Positions 36,108 through 44,796 of a DNA stretch of 64,000 nt are shown here, piece after piece. Under the pieces are notes generated by a model. That model had not been told where the DNA came from. It searched no databases and saw only the letters and a list, made by a program, of their open reading frames with translations. The stretch is from Sphingomonas naasensis. GTDB taxonomy: Bacteria > Pseudomonadota > Alphaproteobacteria > Sphingomonadales > Sphingomonadaceae. The stretch is taken from positions 1-64,000 of the forward strand of contig NZ_SRXU01000006.1 in the NCBI RefSeq assembly GCF_004792695.1. Reading direction: 5' to 3'. The first letter of the stretch is position 1, and each line of letters starts with the position of its first letter. Both the position numbers and the translations under genes were made by a program.

Positions 36108-37375
36108 TGCTCCGGCTGCTGGCGCCGCTCGCGCTGGTCTGCGCAGCACCGGCGGCGGCGCAGAAGATCGAGGCGGTGGACCGGGTCTGGGCGGGGCACG
36201 ACGTCCCCTACGCGCTCGTGGTGACCGTGGATCGCGTCTATGTCGGCTATTACGACGCCGCGCGCCAGTTGAGCGTCGCCAGCCGGCTGCGGGGTTCGGC
36301 GTGGTGGACCTATACGAAGCTGCCGAGCTGGGTCGGCTGGGACAGCCACAACAGCATCGCCATGGCCGTCGACGCGGCCGGCCAGCTCCATGTCACGGCG
36401 AATATGCACAATGACCCGCTGGTCTATTTCCGCACCGGCACCGCCGGCGACGTGCGGACGCTGGCGCGGGTGCCGGTGATGGTCGACGCCACCGCCGAGC
36501 GGAGCATGACCTATCCCGTATTCCTCAAGGATGCGGGCGGCCGGCTGATCTTCCATTATCGCGACGGCGGCAGCGGGCGTGGGCGCGAGATCTACAATGC
36601 GTTCGACGGCGGCGCGTGGCGGCGGCTGACCGATGCGCCGCTGGTCGATGGCGAGGGCAAGCGCAGCGCCTATTTCGTCGGCCCGGTGGCGGGCGCCGAC
36701 GGCTGGTTCCACCTCGCCTGGGTGTGGCGCGACACCCCCGACGCCGCGACCAACCACGACCTCAGCTATGCGCGCAGCCGCGACCTGCTGCGCTGGGAGC
36801 GTTCGGACGGCACGCCCCTGCCCCTGCCGATCCGGCTCGGCGACGCCGAGGTGATCGATCCGGTTCCGGCGCGCGGCGGCATGATCAACAACAACACGCC
36901 GATCGGCTTCGACGCCGCCGGACGGCCGGTGATCGCGTTCCACAAGTTCGACCCCGAAGGAAATACGCAGGTCTTCGTCGCGCGGCGGACGGACAAGGGC
37001 TGGCGAGTCGCGCAGGCGAGCGACTGGCCGGGCTTTCGCTGGGACTTCGGCGGGATGGGATCGCTCGACTTCCGGCTGCGCGTCGCGGCGCCGCTAGCCG
37101 AGGGCAAGAGGCTGGTGGTGCCGGTGGTGCGCGACGGCAAGCCGATCGATCTGCTGCTCGACGGCGCGACGCTGGCGCGGATCGGCGAGCGGCCGCGCGT
37201 GACGCTGGCGAAACGGCTGGGGGAACGGATCGCGGTGCCGGTGGGGATGCAGCTCAATACCCTCGAGGACGCCTCGGGAATCGCCATCGCCTGGCCGACG
37301 CTCCCGGCGAACCGGGATGTGCCGCGCGAAACCGTGCCCGAGCCGCAGGTGCTGCGACTGGCGTTGCCGGAGTAA
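36107..37375 (+). CDS. Exported BNR_4 beta-propeller protein (possible polysaccharide lyase, PL24/PL25-like)
   Basis: This 422-residue protein has a signal peptide (to about residue 18) and a predicted seven-bladed propeller of the BNR_4 type. Conserved-looking residues cluster in WVGWDSHNSIAMAVD, LHVTANMHNDPLVYFR and MTYPVFLKDAGGRLIFHYRD, a His/His/Tyr/Arg pattern reminiscent of propeller ulvan lyases. Translational coupling to GH105 supports a lyase producing unsaturated ends. This is inference: the lyase activity and substrate are not established for this branch. Confidence 0.72.
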   Translation: MLRLLAPLALVCAAPAAAQKIEAVDRVWAGHDVPYALVVTVDRVYVGYYDAARQLSVASRLRGSAWWTYTKLPSWVGWDSHNSIAMAVDAAGQLHVTANMHNDPLVYFRTGTAGDVRTLARVPVMVDATAERSMTYPVFLKDAGGRLIFHYRDGGSGRGREIYNAFDGGAWRRLTDAPLVDGEGKRSAYFVGPVAGADGWFHLAWVWRDTPDAATNHDLSYARSRDLLRWERSDGTPLPLPIRLGDAEVIDPVPARGGMINNNTPIGFDAAGRPVIAFHKFDPEGNTQVFVARRTDKGWRVAQASDWPGFRWDFGGMGSLDFRLRVAAPLAEGKRLVVPVVRDGKPIDLLLDGATLARIGERPRVTLAKRLGERIAVPVGMQLNTLEDASGIAIAWPTLPANRDVPRETVPEPQVLRLALPE

Positions 37376-37377
37376 TC

Positions 37378-37504
37378 GATCCTCCCCCGGAGGGGGAGGT
37401 GGCAGCCGCAGGCTGACGGAGGGGTATTCTTACCGGGCGACGCCGCTCGCGGCGACTACCCCTCCACCGCTTCGCGGTCCCCCCTCCCCCTCCGGGGGAG
37501 GATC
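37378..37504. repeat. REPIN-like long inverted repeat R3
   Basis: The ends GATCCTCCCCCGGAGGGGGAGG and its reverse complement (one arm with extra Cs) flank inner arms GACGGAGGGGTA/TACCCCTCC and a hairpin CGCCGCTCGCGGCG at the centre. It lies between two convergent genes, filling the gap almost exactly. Confidence 0.88.
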
Positions 37505-37509
37505 TGGAT

Positions 37510-38580
37510 TCAGCACTCCACCCGACGCTCGCTCGGCGTGTGCGGCTGGACGCACGGATGAGTCGGATAGGCTTCGAGATCGAGCTCGGTCGCCTCGCGC
37601 ACCACTTCGACCCGGTCGCCCACATCCTTCATCTCGTAGAGCTTGCCGAGCGCCATGGTGAAGGGCCGGTGGAGCACCATCATCAGCCGCCCGTCGAACG
37701 CGCGGAACAGCATGCCGTGGCCGCTGTCGCGCCGGACCAGCGGATCGAGCTGCTCCCATGGCCCATCGAGGTTGCCCGATTTCGAGCGCGCGATCCCCTG
37801 GACATAGCCGCGCTCGCCATAGCTCGACCACAGCATCACCAGCGTGCCGGCGGCGGTGCGATGGAATTCGGGGCCGTCGGTGACCCAGACGCTGTCGCCA
37901 TCGGCCTGGCGCTGGCCCTTCGCCCAGCCCGCCTCATTGGCACGGAACAGCACTCGCGGCGCACCCGCAGCCGAAAGATCGTCGTTGAGCGGGATCGCCT
38001 CGATCGTCCCCACCGTGGTCTGCAGCCATTCATGCGCATAGACGAGCCACGGCTTGCCCGCGGTATCGACGTACAGCGTGCCGTCGAGCGTCATCAGGTC
38101 CTTCGGCGCGATCGGCTCGCCGTTGCGCACCGCGCGGTATGGGCCGTCGACCTTGTCGGCGACCGCGAGGATGGTGCCGCGGCGATAGGGCTTGCGCTTG
38201 CCCTCGGGCGGCAGCGTCGCGGCTTCGTCGTGGAAGGTGGTGAACAGGTACCATTTCCCCTTCCATGCATGGACTTCGGGCGCCCAGGCGCCGCCCTTGG
38301 CCCAGATCCCCTCGGGGAGCGCGAACACCACGCGCGGGCGGGTCCAGCGCTTCAGATCCTTGCTGGTATAGACCATCGTCCCGAGCCGCCGATCGCCGGT
38401 CATCGCCGCCTCGTTGCGGGTGAACAGATAATAGGTCTGCGACGCCTTGTCGGCGACGATGAACGGATCGTGGAGCTGCATCTGCGGCAGCAGCAGCGAC
38501 GCCTCGACGGGCTTTTGCTGCGCAGCGACCGGAGCCGCCGCAAGCGCGGCCAGCGCCGCCATCAGCGGCTTTACCCGCAT
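37510..38580 (-). CDS. Exported glycoside hydrolase family 43 enzyme (second)
   Basis: This 356-residue protein has signal peptide MRVKPLMAALAALAAAPVAAQ and a GH43 propeller: MQLHDPFIVAD (catalytic base), LMTLDGTLYVD and WVTDGPEFHR (acid Glu). WAPEVHAWKGKWYLFTTFHD is a typical blade. ATG 38580 overlaps the MFS stop by 1 nt; a longer frame into the MFS gene is not credible. It belongs to the rhamnose operon downstream of the carrier, and probably acts on arabinose- or galactose-bearing side chains. Confidence 0.88.
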   Translation of the reverse strand: MRVKPLMAALAALAAAPVAAQQKPVEASLLLPQMQLHDPFIVADKASQTYYLFTRNEAAMTGDRRLGTMVYTSKDLKRWTRPRVVFALPEGIWAKGGAWAPEVHAWKGKWYLFTTFHDEAATLPPEGKRKPYRRGTILAVADKVDGPYRAVRNGEPIAPKDLMTLDGTLYVDTAGKPWLVYAHEWLQTTVGTIEAIPLNDDLSAAGAPRVLFRANEAGWAKGQRQADGDSVWVTDGPEFHRTAAGTLVMLWSSYGERGYVQGIARSKSGNLDGPWEQLDPLVRRDSGHGMLFRAFDGRLMMVLHRPFTMALGKLYEMKDVGDRVEVVREATELDLEAYPTHPCVQPHTPSERRVEC

Positions 38581-39827
38581 CACGCCGCCGCCCGCGCCGC
38601 TGCGATCTCCTCGAGCGACTTGCCTTCGTTGCGCGGCGCCCAGATCAGCCCGATCACCCCCGAGGCGACGAGGAAGCCGGTGAGGATCCATGCCAGCGTG
38701 GTGAAGTCGTGCGCGGCGAGCGTGGGCACCGCGAGGCTCCAGATGCCGAGCCCGATGCGGACGATCGCGAAGGTGGCGCCCTGCGCGGTCGAGCGGATCG
38801 CGGTCGGGAAGAGCTCGGCCGACCAGAGCTGGAAGAAGCTCTGCGCGCCGAAGCCGCCGGCGATGCCCATGATGATGACATGGAGGATGACGATCTCGAG
38901 CTTGAACCCGAAGATCGCCAGCAGCGCCATGCCGACGACGTGCATCGCTGCCGAGATGCCGAACAGCAGCCGCTGGTTCACCCGATCCGACAGCGTCATG
39001 AAGATCGTCAGGATCGAGATCATCCCGATCAGGAAGTAACTCGCCGGGAGCATCGTCGCGGTCCATGCCGGCAGATTGTTCTGCGCGATCAGATAGGGCG
39101 TGAAGAAGCCGTTATAGCCCGCCCAGAGGTTCCACAGCCCGTACATCGCGGCGAGGAACAGCATCGCGCCGAGATAGCGCGGGCTGAACAGCTCGCGCCA
39201 GTTCTGGCTGAGCGCCTGCCCGGCGCTCTCGGCCTGCGCCTCTTCCCAGCGCTGCGATTCACGCATCCGCGAGCGCAGGAAGGTGAGCGCGATCGCGAGG
39301 ATGGCGAGGTGCGCGAACAGCCAGCGGATGCCGGTGATCCCCCAGGGCTGAAGGAAATAGGCGGCGACGAGCACCGCGACCGGGCCGAGATACCAGAGCA
39401 TCTGCGCGACGCCCGAATGCGCGCCGCGCTGGTCGTCGGGCGCCTGCTCGGCGATCAGCGACCATGAGGCGGGGATGTCGGCGCCGACCGCGAGGCCGAC
39501 GAGCACGAAGCCGAGCACGATCATCCATGGCTGCGAGGCGAAGATCAGGAAGAGCATGCCGAACGCGTAGAACAGCATGTCGTACTGGTAGATCTTCTTG
39601 CGCCCGAACTTGTCGCACAGGATGCCGCCGATCAGCGCGCCGACGCCGGCCGAGATCGCATTGGCGCTGAACGCGCCGATCAGCCCGATGAAGCTATCGG
39701 AAAGCCCGTAGATTTCCTTCCACAGCGCCAGCGCGACAGAGCCCGCGACGATGCTGCCCGCATCGATATAATTGGCGAGGCCCGCGAGGATGGTATCGCG
39801 CCACTTGTGATCCTGCGTCTCGCTCAC
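38580..39827 (-). CDS. MFS sugar/sugar-acid transporter
   Basis: This 415-residue major facilitator has 12 transmembrane helices and signature loops GGILCDKFGRKKIYQYD (helices 2-3) and ELFPTAIRSTAQGATF (helices 10-11), as in metabolite:H+ symporters and sugar porters. GGGAGGGA precedes the ATG. It lies between the putative lactonase and GH43 genes in the rhamnose operon, so L-rhamnose or a rhamnogalacturonan oligomer is a reasonable cargo. Confidence 0.9.
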   Translation of the reverse strand: MSETQDHKWRDTILAGLANYIDAGSIVAGSVALALWKEIYGLSDSFIGLIGAFSANAISAGVGALIGGILCDKFGRKKIYQYDMLFYAFGMLFLIFASQPWMIVLGFVLVGLAVGADIPASWSLIAEQAPDDQRGAHSGVAQMLWYLGPVAVLVAAYFLQPWGITGIRWLFAHLAILAIALTFLRSRMRESQRWEEAQAESAGQALSQNWRELFSPRYLGAMLFLAAMYGLWNLWAGYNGFFTPYLIAQNNLPAWTATMLPASYFLIGMISILTIFMTLSDRVNQRLLFGISAAMHVVGMALLAIFGFKLEIVILHVIIMGIAGGFGAQSFFQLWSAELFPTAIRSTAQGATFAIVRIGLGIWSLAVPTLAAHDFTTLAWILTGFLVASGVIGLIWAPRNEGKSLEEIAAARAAA

Positions 39828-39836
39828 ATTCCCTCC

Positions 39837-40739
39837 CTAGATATCCAGCCCGAGCCGGTAGATGCGGTCGGCGTTGCGCCCCCAGAGCGCGCGGCGCTCG
39901 CCGTCGCTGAAGTCCGCGGTGATCGCGTCATAGGCATCGAGATGCTGCGCGAAGCTGCCGAATAGCTTGTCGGTCGGGAAATCGCTGGCGAACATCGCGC
40001 GATCGGTGCCGAACAGGTCGATCGCCTCGAGGATATAGGCCCGTGCCTGATCGACGCTCCATGGCCGGTGCGTGAAACCCATTCCCGAGAGCTTGGTCGC
40101 GACATTGGGCAGCGCGGCGAGCGCGGCCATGCCGGCGCGCCATTGCTCCCATTCGCCGGGCACCGCCATGCCGGCGTGATTGATGATGATTTGCGTTTCG
40201 GGGTGCTGCGCGATCAGCTTCGCGAGCCCCGGAAACTGGCCGGGATAGGCCTGGAGATCGAAGCTCAGCTGGTATTTGCCGAGCAAGGCGAAGCCGCGCG
40301 CCCAGGCTTCGTCCTGCGTGACGTCGCGCGGCGTGTAGCTGCGGCGCGGATCGGCATGCCAGTTGACGATATGGCGGATGCCGCGGACGGCGTGGTGCGC
40401 GGCGTGCGCGTCGAGCAGCGCCTCGACGCCGGGATCGTCGAGCGCGGCGAAGGCGACGATCGCATTGGGCATGCCGCGCGCGTCGTGCAGGCCCTGCAGC
40501 CACGCGGTCTCGGCGAGCGCGGCACTGGCGTCGGCGCCGGCATCGACATGGACGATGCCGCGCACGTCCCAACCCTCGGCATCCGCAAGATAATCGTCGA
40601 GCAGATAGGTCCTGGCGATCGGCGCGACGCTGCCGTTGGGGCCGTCATCGGCGAAGGGCGGCGTCAGCCAGGGATAGGCGATGCGATCGAGGTCCCAGAG
40701 ATGCGCATGGGCATCGATGAACGGCAGATCGCGCGCCAT
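39837..40739 (-). CDS. Amidohydrolase-family lactonase (likely L-rhamnono-lactonase)
   Basis: This 300-residue amidohydrolase-2 (TIM barrel) protein has metal site HxH in FIDAHAHLWD, QIIINHAGM with a His ligand, and the late Asp in MFASDFPTDK. Relatives hydrolyse sugar lactones such as L-fucono- and L-rhamnono-lactone. All other steps of non-phosphorylative rhamnose breakdown lie around it, so this is the natural candidate for the lactonase step. It is separated from the dehydrogenase gene upstream by a REPIN-like repeat. Confidence 0.84.
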   Translation of the reverse strand: MARDLPFIDAHAHLWDLDRIAYPWLTPPFADDGPNGSVAPIARTYLLDDYLADAEGWDVRGIVHVDAGADASAALAETAWLQGLHDARGMPNAIVAFAALDDPGVEALLDAHAAHHAVRGIRHIVNWHADPRRSYTPRDVTQDEAWARGFALLGKYQLSFDLQAYPGQFPGLAKLIAQHPETQIIINHAGMAVPGEWEQWRAGMAALAALPNVATKLSGMGFTHRPWSVDQARAYILEAIDLFGTDRAMFASDFPTDKLFGSFAQHLDAYDAITADFSDGERRALWGRNADRIYRLGLDI

Positions 40740-40750
40740 TGGTCCTCCAA

Positions 40751-40913
40751 TTCCTCCCCCAGCTCGCCTGGGGGAGGGGGACCGCGCCGCGCAGCGGCGT
40801 GGTGGAGGGGCGGCGACGCAGTCGCCGGAGCCCGCTCCGCAAATACGCCGCTACGCGGCGCCCCTCCACCATGCTGCGCATGGTCCCCCTCCCCGAGCAA
40901 GCTCGGGGAGGAT
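40751..40913. repeat. REPIN-like long inverted repeat R4 inside the rhamnose operon
   Basis: The outer ends are TCCTCCCCCAGCTCG and CGAGCAAGCTCGGGGAGGAT. The inner arms are GGTGGAGGGGCG and CGCCCCTCCACC, with further dyads (GCCGCGCAGCGGC, GCCGCTACGCGGC). The centre differs from R2, R3 and R5. It splits the minus-strand operon between the ketodeoxyrhamnonate dehydrogenase and lactonase genes. Confidence 0.85.
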
Positions 40914-40918
40914 ATGGT

Positions 40919-41668
40919 TCAGTACGTCGTCCGCCCCCCCGAGGTGTCGAAGGTCGACGCCGTGGTGAAGCTGCATTCCTCGCTCGCCATGAACAGGATC
41001 ATCGCGGCGCTCTCCTCGGCCTCGCCGAGGCGGCCCATCGGGATTTTCGAGCGCATGTAATCGACCTGGCTCGCGGGGAGCTGATCGAGGATCGGGCTCT
41101 CGAAGGTCGCCGGGGTCAGCGCGTTGGCGATGATGCCCTTGCCCGCCAGCTCCTTGCCGAGCGATTTGGTGAGGCCGATCACGCCCGCCTTGGAGGCCGA
41201 ATAGGCCGAGGCATTGGGATTGCCTTCCTTGCCGGCGACCGAGGCGACGTTGACGATGCGGCCATAGCCGTTCGCCAGCATGTGCGGGACGACCGAACGG
41301 CAGCAATAGAACAGGCCGTTGAGGTTGATCGCGATCACGCTCGCCCAGCTGTCGAGCGGGTATTCGTGGACCGGCGCGGTGGCGCCGGTGATGCCCGCCG
41401 AACAGACGAGCACGTCGACCCGGCCGAGCGCCCTGGCGGTCTCGTCGGCGGCAGCGGCGACCGCGGCAGCGTTCGAAACGTCGATCGCGGCGGTGTGCGT
41501 CGCGCCGACCTCGGCGGCTGCTTCGGCGATTGCGTCAGCGTTGACATCCCACAGGGCGACCTTGCCGCCCTCGGCGACGAAGCGCCTCGCGACGGCGCGG
41601 CCGAGCCCGGAAGCGCCGCCGGTGATGATCGCGGTGCGGCCCGCGAAGCGATCCGGATAGAGCGTCAA
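40919..41668 (-). CDS. 2-keto-3-deoxy-L-rhamnonate/fuconate 4-dehydrogenase (SDR)
   Basis: This 249-residue short-chain dehydrogenase has the NAD site TGGASGLGRA, the NAG-like motif VCSAGI, a catalytic Ser (VASVAG) and YSASK. It resembles the Sphingomonas L-rhamnose pathway enzyme LRA5, which oxidises 2-keto-3-deoxy-L-rhamnonate to the 2,4-diketo acid. The preceding FAH-family hydrolase, which would consume that product, overlaps it by 4 nt. Confidence 0.88.
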   Translation of the reverse strand: MTLYPDRFAGRTAIITGGASGLGRAVARRFVAEGGKVALWDVNADAIAEAAAEVGATHTAAIDVSNAAAVAAAADETARALGRVDVLVCSAGITGATAPVHEYPLDSWASVIAINLNGLFYCCRSVVPHMLANGYGRIVNVASVAGKEGNPNASAYSASKAGVIGLTKSLGKELAGKGIIANALTPATFESPILDQLPASQVDYMRSKIPMGRLGEAEESAAMILFMASEECSFTTASTFDTSGGRTTY

Positions 41669-42525
41669 GCGCGTGCCTCCGACCAGGCGACGAATTCCTG
41701 GCGCTGCTCGCCGAGCTTCTCGATGCCCAGCGTCACGACGTCGCCGGCCTTGAGATACCAGGGCTCGGGCTTCTGGCCGAGACCCACGCCGGGCGGCGTG
41801 CCGGTGGTGATCACGTCACCCGGCTCGAGGATCATGAACTGCGAGAGATAGGCGATGATCTGCGCGACGGTGAAGATCATCGTCTTCGTCGATCCGTCCT
41901 GCTTGCGCTCGCCGTTGACGTCGAGCCACATCGACAGGTTCTGCGGATCGCCGACCTCGTCGGCGGTGACCAGCCACGGGCCGATCGGGCCGAAGGTCGG
42001 AAAGCCCTTGCCTTTGTCCCAGGTCGCGCCGCGCTCGGTCTGCCAGTGGCGCTCGGAGATGTCGTCGATCACGCAATAGCCGGCGACATGGCTCAGCGCG
42101 TCCGCTTCCGACACATAGGAAGCGCGCTTGCCGATGATCACGCCCAGCTCGACTTCCCAGTCGGTCTTCTTCGAATCCCTGGGGATCGTCACCGGATCGT
42201 TCGGGCCCTGGATGCAGGTGACCCACTTCTGGAACACCACCGGCTCTTCCGGGATCGGCAGGTTCGATTCGGCGGCGTGATCGGCGAAGTTGAGCCCGAT
42301 CGCGACGAACTGGCGCGTGCCGGTGACGCAGGCGCCGTAGCGCGGATTGCCCTCGACCTTGGGCAGCGACGCCGGATCGATCGCCGCGAGCCTGGCCAGC
42401 CCGTCGGGCGAGATCTCGGCGGGGCCCACATCGGCGATGACGCCGGACAGGTCGCGGATCGCGCCCTCGGCGTCGATCAATCCGGGGCGCTCGCTTCCGG
42501 TGGGTCCAAATCGGCAGAGTTTCAT
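41665..42525 (-). CDS. 2,4-diketo-3-deoxy-L-rhamnonate hydrolase (FAH family)
   Basis: This 286-residue fumarylacetoacetate-hydrolase-fold protein has metal-binding residues in DWEVELGVIIGK and GYCVIDDISERHWQ, plus the typical GDVITTGTPPGVGLG segment. Resembles LRA6 of the Sphingomonas rhamnose route, which splits the diketo acid to pyruvate and L-lactate. It lies between the rhamnonate dehydratase (19-nt gap) and the ketodeoxyrhamnonate dehydrogenase (4-nt overlap). Confidence 0.9.
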   Translation of the reverse strand: MKLCRFGPTGSERPGLIDAEGAIRDLSGVIADVGPAEISPDGLARLAAIDPASLPKVEGNPRYGACVTGTRQFVAIGLNFADHAAESNLPIPEEPVVFQKWVTCIQGPNDPVTIPRDSKKTDWEVELGVIIGKRASYVSEADALSHVAGYCVIDDISERHWQTERGATWDKGKGFPTFGPIGPWLVTADEVGDPQNLSMWLDVNGERKQDGSTKTMIFTVAQIIAYLSQFMILEPGDVITTGTPPGVGLGQKPEPWYLKAGDVVTLGIEKLGEQRQEFVAWSEARA

Positions 42526-42544
42526 GGGGGTCGGTCTCTCGCTT

Positions 42545-43741
42545 TTAGTGCGTGTAAGGGCGGTGCATCGGCAGATCGCGATTGAGCTCGACCCCGAAGC
42601 CGGGCTTGTCGAGCGCGCTCACGTGCAGGCGCCCGTTCACGGGCACCGGCTCGCCGATCAATTGCGGGTGGAACATCGGGACGACCTCGGTCGGGCCCGG
42701 GTGCATCATCAGGAACTCGGCGAAGGGCGAGTTATGCCGGGTGATGACGAAGTGATAGCTGTACACGCTCGAGCCGTGCGGAATCATCAGCACGCCCTTG
42801 CTGTCGGCGTAATTGGCGATCTTGATCAGCTCGGTGACGCCGCCGCACCAGCCGACATCGGGCTGGATGATGTCGCAGCAATCCATGTCCATCAGCATGC
42901 GGAAGCCCCAGCGGGTCGCCTCGTGCTCGCCGGTGGTGACGAGCAGGCCCTTGGGGGCGTTCTGCTTGAGCGCGGCATAGGCCCAGTAATCGTCGGGGCT
43001 GAGCGCCTCCTCGATCCATTTGAGCCCGCACTCATTGTACGCGCGGTGCGCGAGCCGGGTGGCGTAGTCGAGGTCGAGGCTCATCCAGCAATCGAGCATC
43101 AGCCAGAAATCGTCGCCGACCTTGGCGCGCATGTCGGCCAGTTCGGCGATGTTCTTGTGCAGCCCCTCGAGGCCCTCGGCCGGGCCGTGATGCAGCGGCA
43201 GCTTGCCGCCGATGAAGCCCAGTTCCTTGGCCACGTCCGGCCGAGCCCCGGTCGCGTAGAACTGCAGCTCGTCGCGCACCGCGCCGCCGAGCATCTGATA
43301 GACCGGCTCGCCGCGCAGCTTGCCGAGCAGATCCCACAGCGCGAGGTCGACGCCGGAGATGGCGTTCACCACCAGCCCCTTGCGGCCATAATATTGCGTC
43401 GAGAAGTACATCTGGTCCCAGATCTTCTCGACCTCGCGGGGATCGCGGCCCTCGAGGAAGCGCGCGAGATGCTTCTCGACGATGAACGCCGCGGGCTCGC
43501 CGCCGGTGGTCACCGCGAAGCCGATCGTGCCGTCCTCGGCCTCGATCTCGACGATCAGCGTGCCGAGCACGTTGATCCCGAAGCTCTGCCGCGACTGGCG
43601 ATATTCGGGATAGCGCGCCATCGGCGTGGCGATGTGGTTGTCGATCCAATGGCCTTCGCCCTGATCGTGATAGTCGGCGCCGCCGCCGCGGACGGTGAAG
43701 GCACGAACGTGCTTGATCTTCGAAAGGCCGGCTGCCGCCAC
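42545..43741 (-). CDS. rhmD: L-rhamnonate dehydratase (enolase superfamily)
   Basis: This 398-residue enzyme converts L-rhamnonate to 2-keto-3-deoxy-L-rhamnonate. It parallels E. coli RhmD closely: [19 protein letters not shown] near the N-terminus, metal ligands in [17 protein letters not shown] and [12 protein letters not shown], and the catalytic His in [14 protein letters not shown] 43741 is chosen because AAGGGA lies 9 nt upstream and RhmD homology begins a few residues later. An ATG at 43828 would add 29 residues with no counterpart. First gene of the rhamnose operon. Confidence 0.93.
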   Translation of the reverse strand: MAAAGLSKIKHVRAFTVRGGGADYHDQGEGHWIDNHIATPMARYPEYRQSRQSFGINVLGTLIVEIEAEDGTIGFAVTTGGEPAAFIVEKHLARFLEGRDPREVEKIWDQMYFSTQYYGRKGLVVNAISGVDLALWDLLGKLRGEPVYQMLGGAVRDELQFYATGARPDVAKELGFIGGKLPLHHGPAEGLEGLHKNIAELADMRAKVGDDFWLMLDCWMSLDLDYATRLAHRAYNECGLKWIEEALSPDDYWAYAALKQNAPKGLLVTTGEHEATRWGFRMLMDMDCCDIIQPDVGWCGGVTELIKIANYADSKGVLMIPHGSSVYSYHFVITRHNSPFAEFLMMHPGPTEVVPMFHPQLIGEPVPVNGRLHVSALDKPGFGVELNRDLPMHRPYTH

Positions 43742-43766
43742 GTCGACTGATCCCTTTTGCAGCAAA

Positions 43767-43785
43767 CGTACCACATCCGGGTACG
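43767..43785. promoter_or_regulatory. Inverted repeat upstream of rhmD (operator candidate)
   Basis: CGTACC and GGTACG flank a 7-nt spacer and lie 26 nt before the preferred rhmD start, in the divergent gap facing the IclR gene. The size and position suit an IclR-family site, unproven. A neighbouring small palindrome TTTGC-A-GCAAA is at 43756-43766. Confidence 0.45.
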
Positions 43786-43946
43786 CCGCCTGATAATGTG
43801 AAAAAATGCGAGCAACGCATACCATCATGTGATACGCCGCGCCGCAATGCCTTGATGAACGGGTCCGGTGGTAGCCGAAATGCTCCGCCGCTTCGCACCC
43901 CTCCTGATGCTTTACTTTCTCACTTTATGGGATAGGATGTTACGAG

Positions 43947-44777
43947 ATGAGACGCGACACGTCAAACGCTGAATCGGATCCGGCCGAGAAGAAAGCCGGG
44001 CCCAAGGTGCAGGGCAGCCAAACGCTGATCCGCGGGCTCGACATGCTCGACAAGGTGATCGACGGCCCGATCAAGCTCGCCGAGCTCTCGGCGCGCATGG
44101 GGCTGACGCGCTCGACCACGCACCGCCTCGCCAACGCGCTGATCGATCGGGGCTTCCTCACCTATCTGCCGCGCGACGGCTATCAGCTCGGCCCGAAACT
44201 CATTCAGCTCGGCTTCCTCGCGCAGAGCCAGGCCGACATCGTCCAGATCGCGCGCCCGCGCATGGAGGAGCTCGCCACCCGCACCGAGGACACGGTGCAT
44301 CTCGGCCGGCTCGACGGCGAGCTCGCGCTCTATCTCGACAAGATCCCCGGGCGGCGGCGCGTCGAGATCTCGAGCCGGATCGGCGATCGCCAGCCGCTCA
44401 CCTCGACCGGGCTCGGCAAGGCGCTGCTGATCGACGGCAACGAAGCCGAGTGGGAGCGCATCTTCCAGAGCGACCAGGCACAGGGCGCGCCGCGCGCCGA
44501 CCGCGAGACGTGGTTCGAGCGGATGCGCGGCTATGCCGAGGCGGGCCATGCCTATGACCTCGAGGAGAATGAGGATCTGATCCGCTGCGTCGCCGCGCCG
44601 GTGCGCGACGTTTCCGGCAAGATCGTCGCCGCGATCAGCGTGTCGAGCGCGGCGCAATATATGGATGACGAGCGGATGGCCGAGCTGAGCTCGGAAGTCC
44701 GCGACACCGCGCAGCAGATCAGCACCGATCTGGGCTGGAGCCCCGATGTGCGCCCGCCGCGCCGTTCACGCAGATAA
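43947..44777 (+). CDS. IclR-family transcriptional regulator
   Basis: This 276-residue regulator has an N-terminal winged helix (about 28-85; IKLAELSARMGLTRSTTHRL) and a C-terminal GAF-like effector domain (about 100-260; SRIGDRQPLTSTGLGKALLI, LIRCVAAPVRDVSGKIVAAI). It is divergent from rhmD and followed after 19 nt by the rhamnose dehydrogenase, so it probably controls the rhamnose and rhamnogalacturonan genes in response to a sugar-acid intermediate. Confidence 0.92.
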   Translation: MRRDTSNAESDPAEKKAGPKVQGSQTLIRGLDMLDKVIDGPIKLAELSARMGLTRSTTHRLANALIDRGFLTYLPRDGYQLGPKLIQLGFLAQSQADIVQIARPRMEELATRTEDTVHLGRLDGELALYLDKIPGRRRVEISSRIGDRQPLTSTGLGKALLIDGNEAEWERIFQSDQAQGAPRADRETWFERMRGYAEAGHAYDLEENEDLIRCVAAPVRDVSGKIVAAISVSSAAQYMDDERMAELSSEVRDTAQQISTDLGWSPDVRPPRRSRR

Positions 44778-44796
44778 TTGACCCCGGGAGAGTGAA

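Noticed and set aside
38581..39066. N-terminal extension of the second GH43 into the MFS gene
   Set aside because: The extension is Arg/His/Asp-rich shadow sequence of the MFS gene. The signal peptide begins at 38580, exactly at the MFS stop.
40751..40913. Operon end (terminator) between the ketodeoxyrhamnonate dehydrogenase and lactonase genes
   Set aside because: The repeat forms hairpins but has no T-tract, and the genes on both sides belong to the same pathway, so read-through is more likely.
42545..43828. ATG 43828 as the start of rhamnonate dehydratase
   Set aside because: The extra 29 residues have no match in RhmD and would span the candidate operator. GTG 43741 has a ribosome binding site and matches the family N-terminus.
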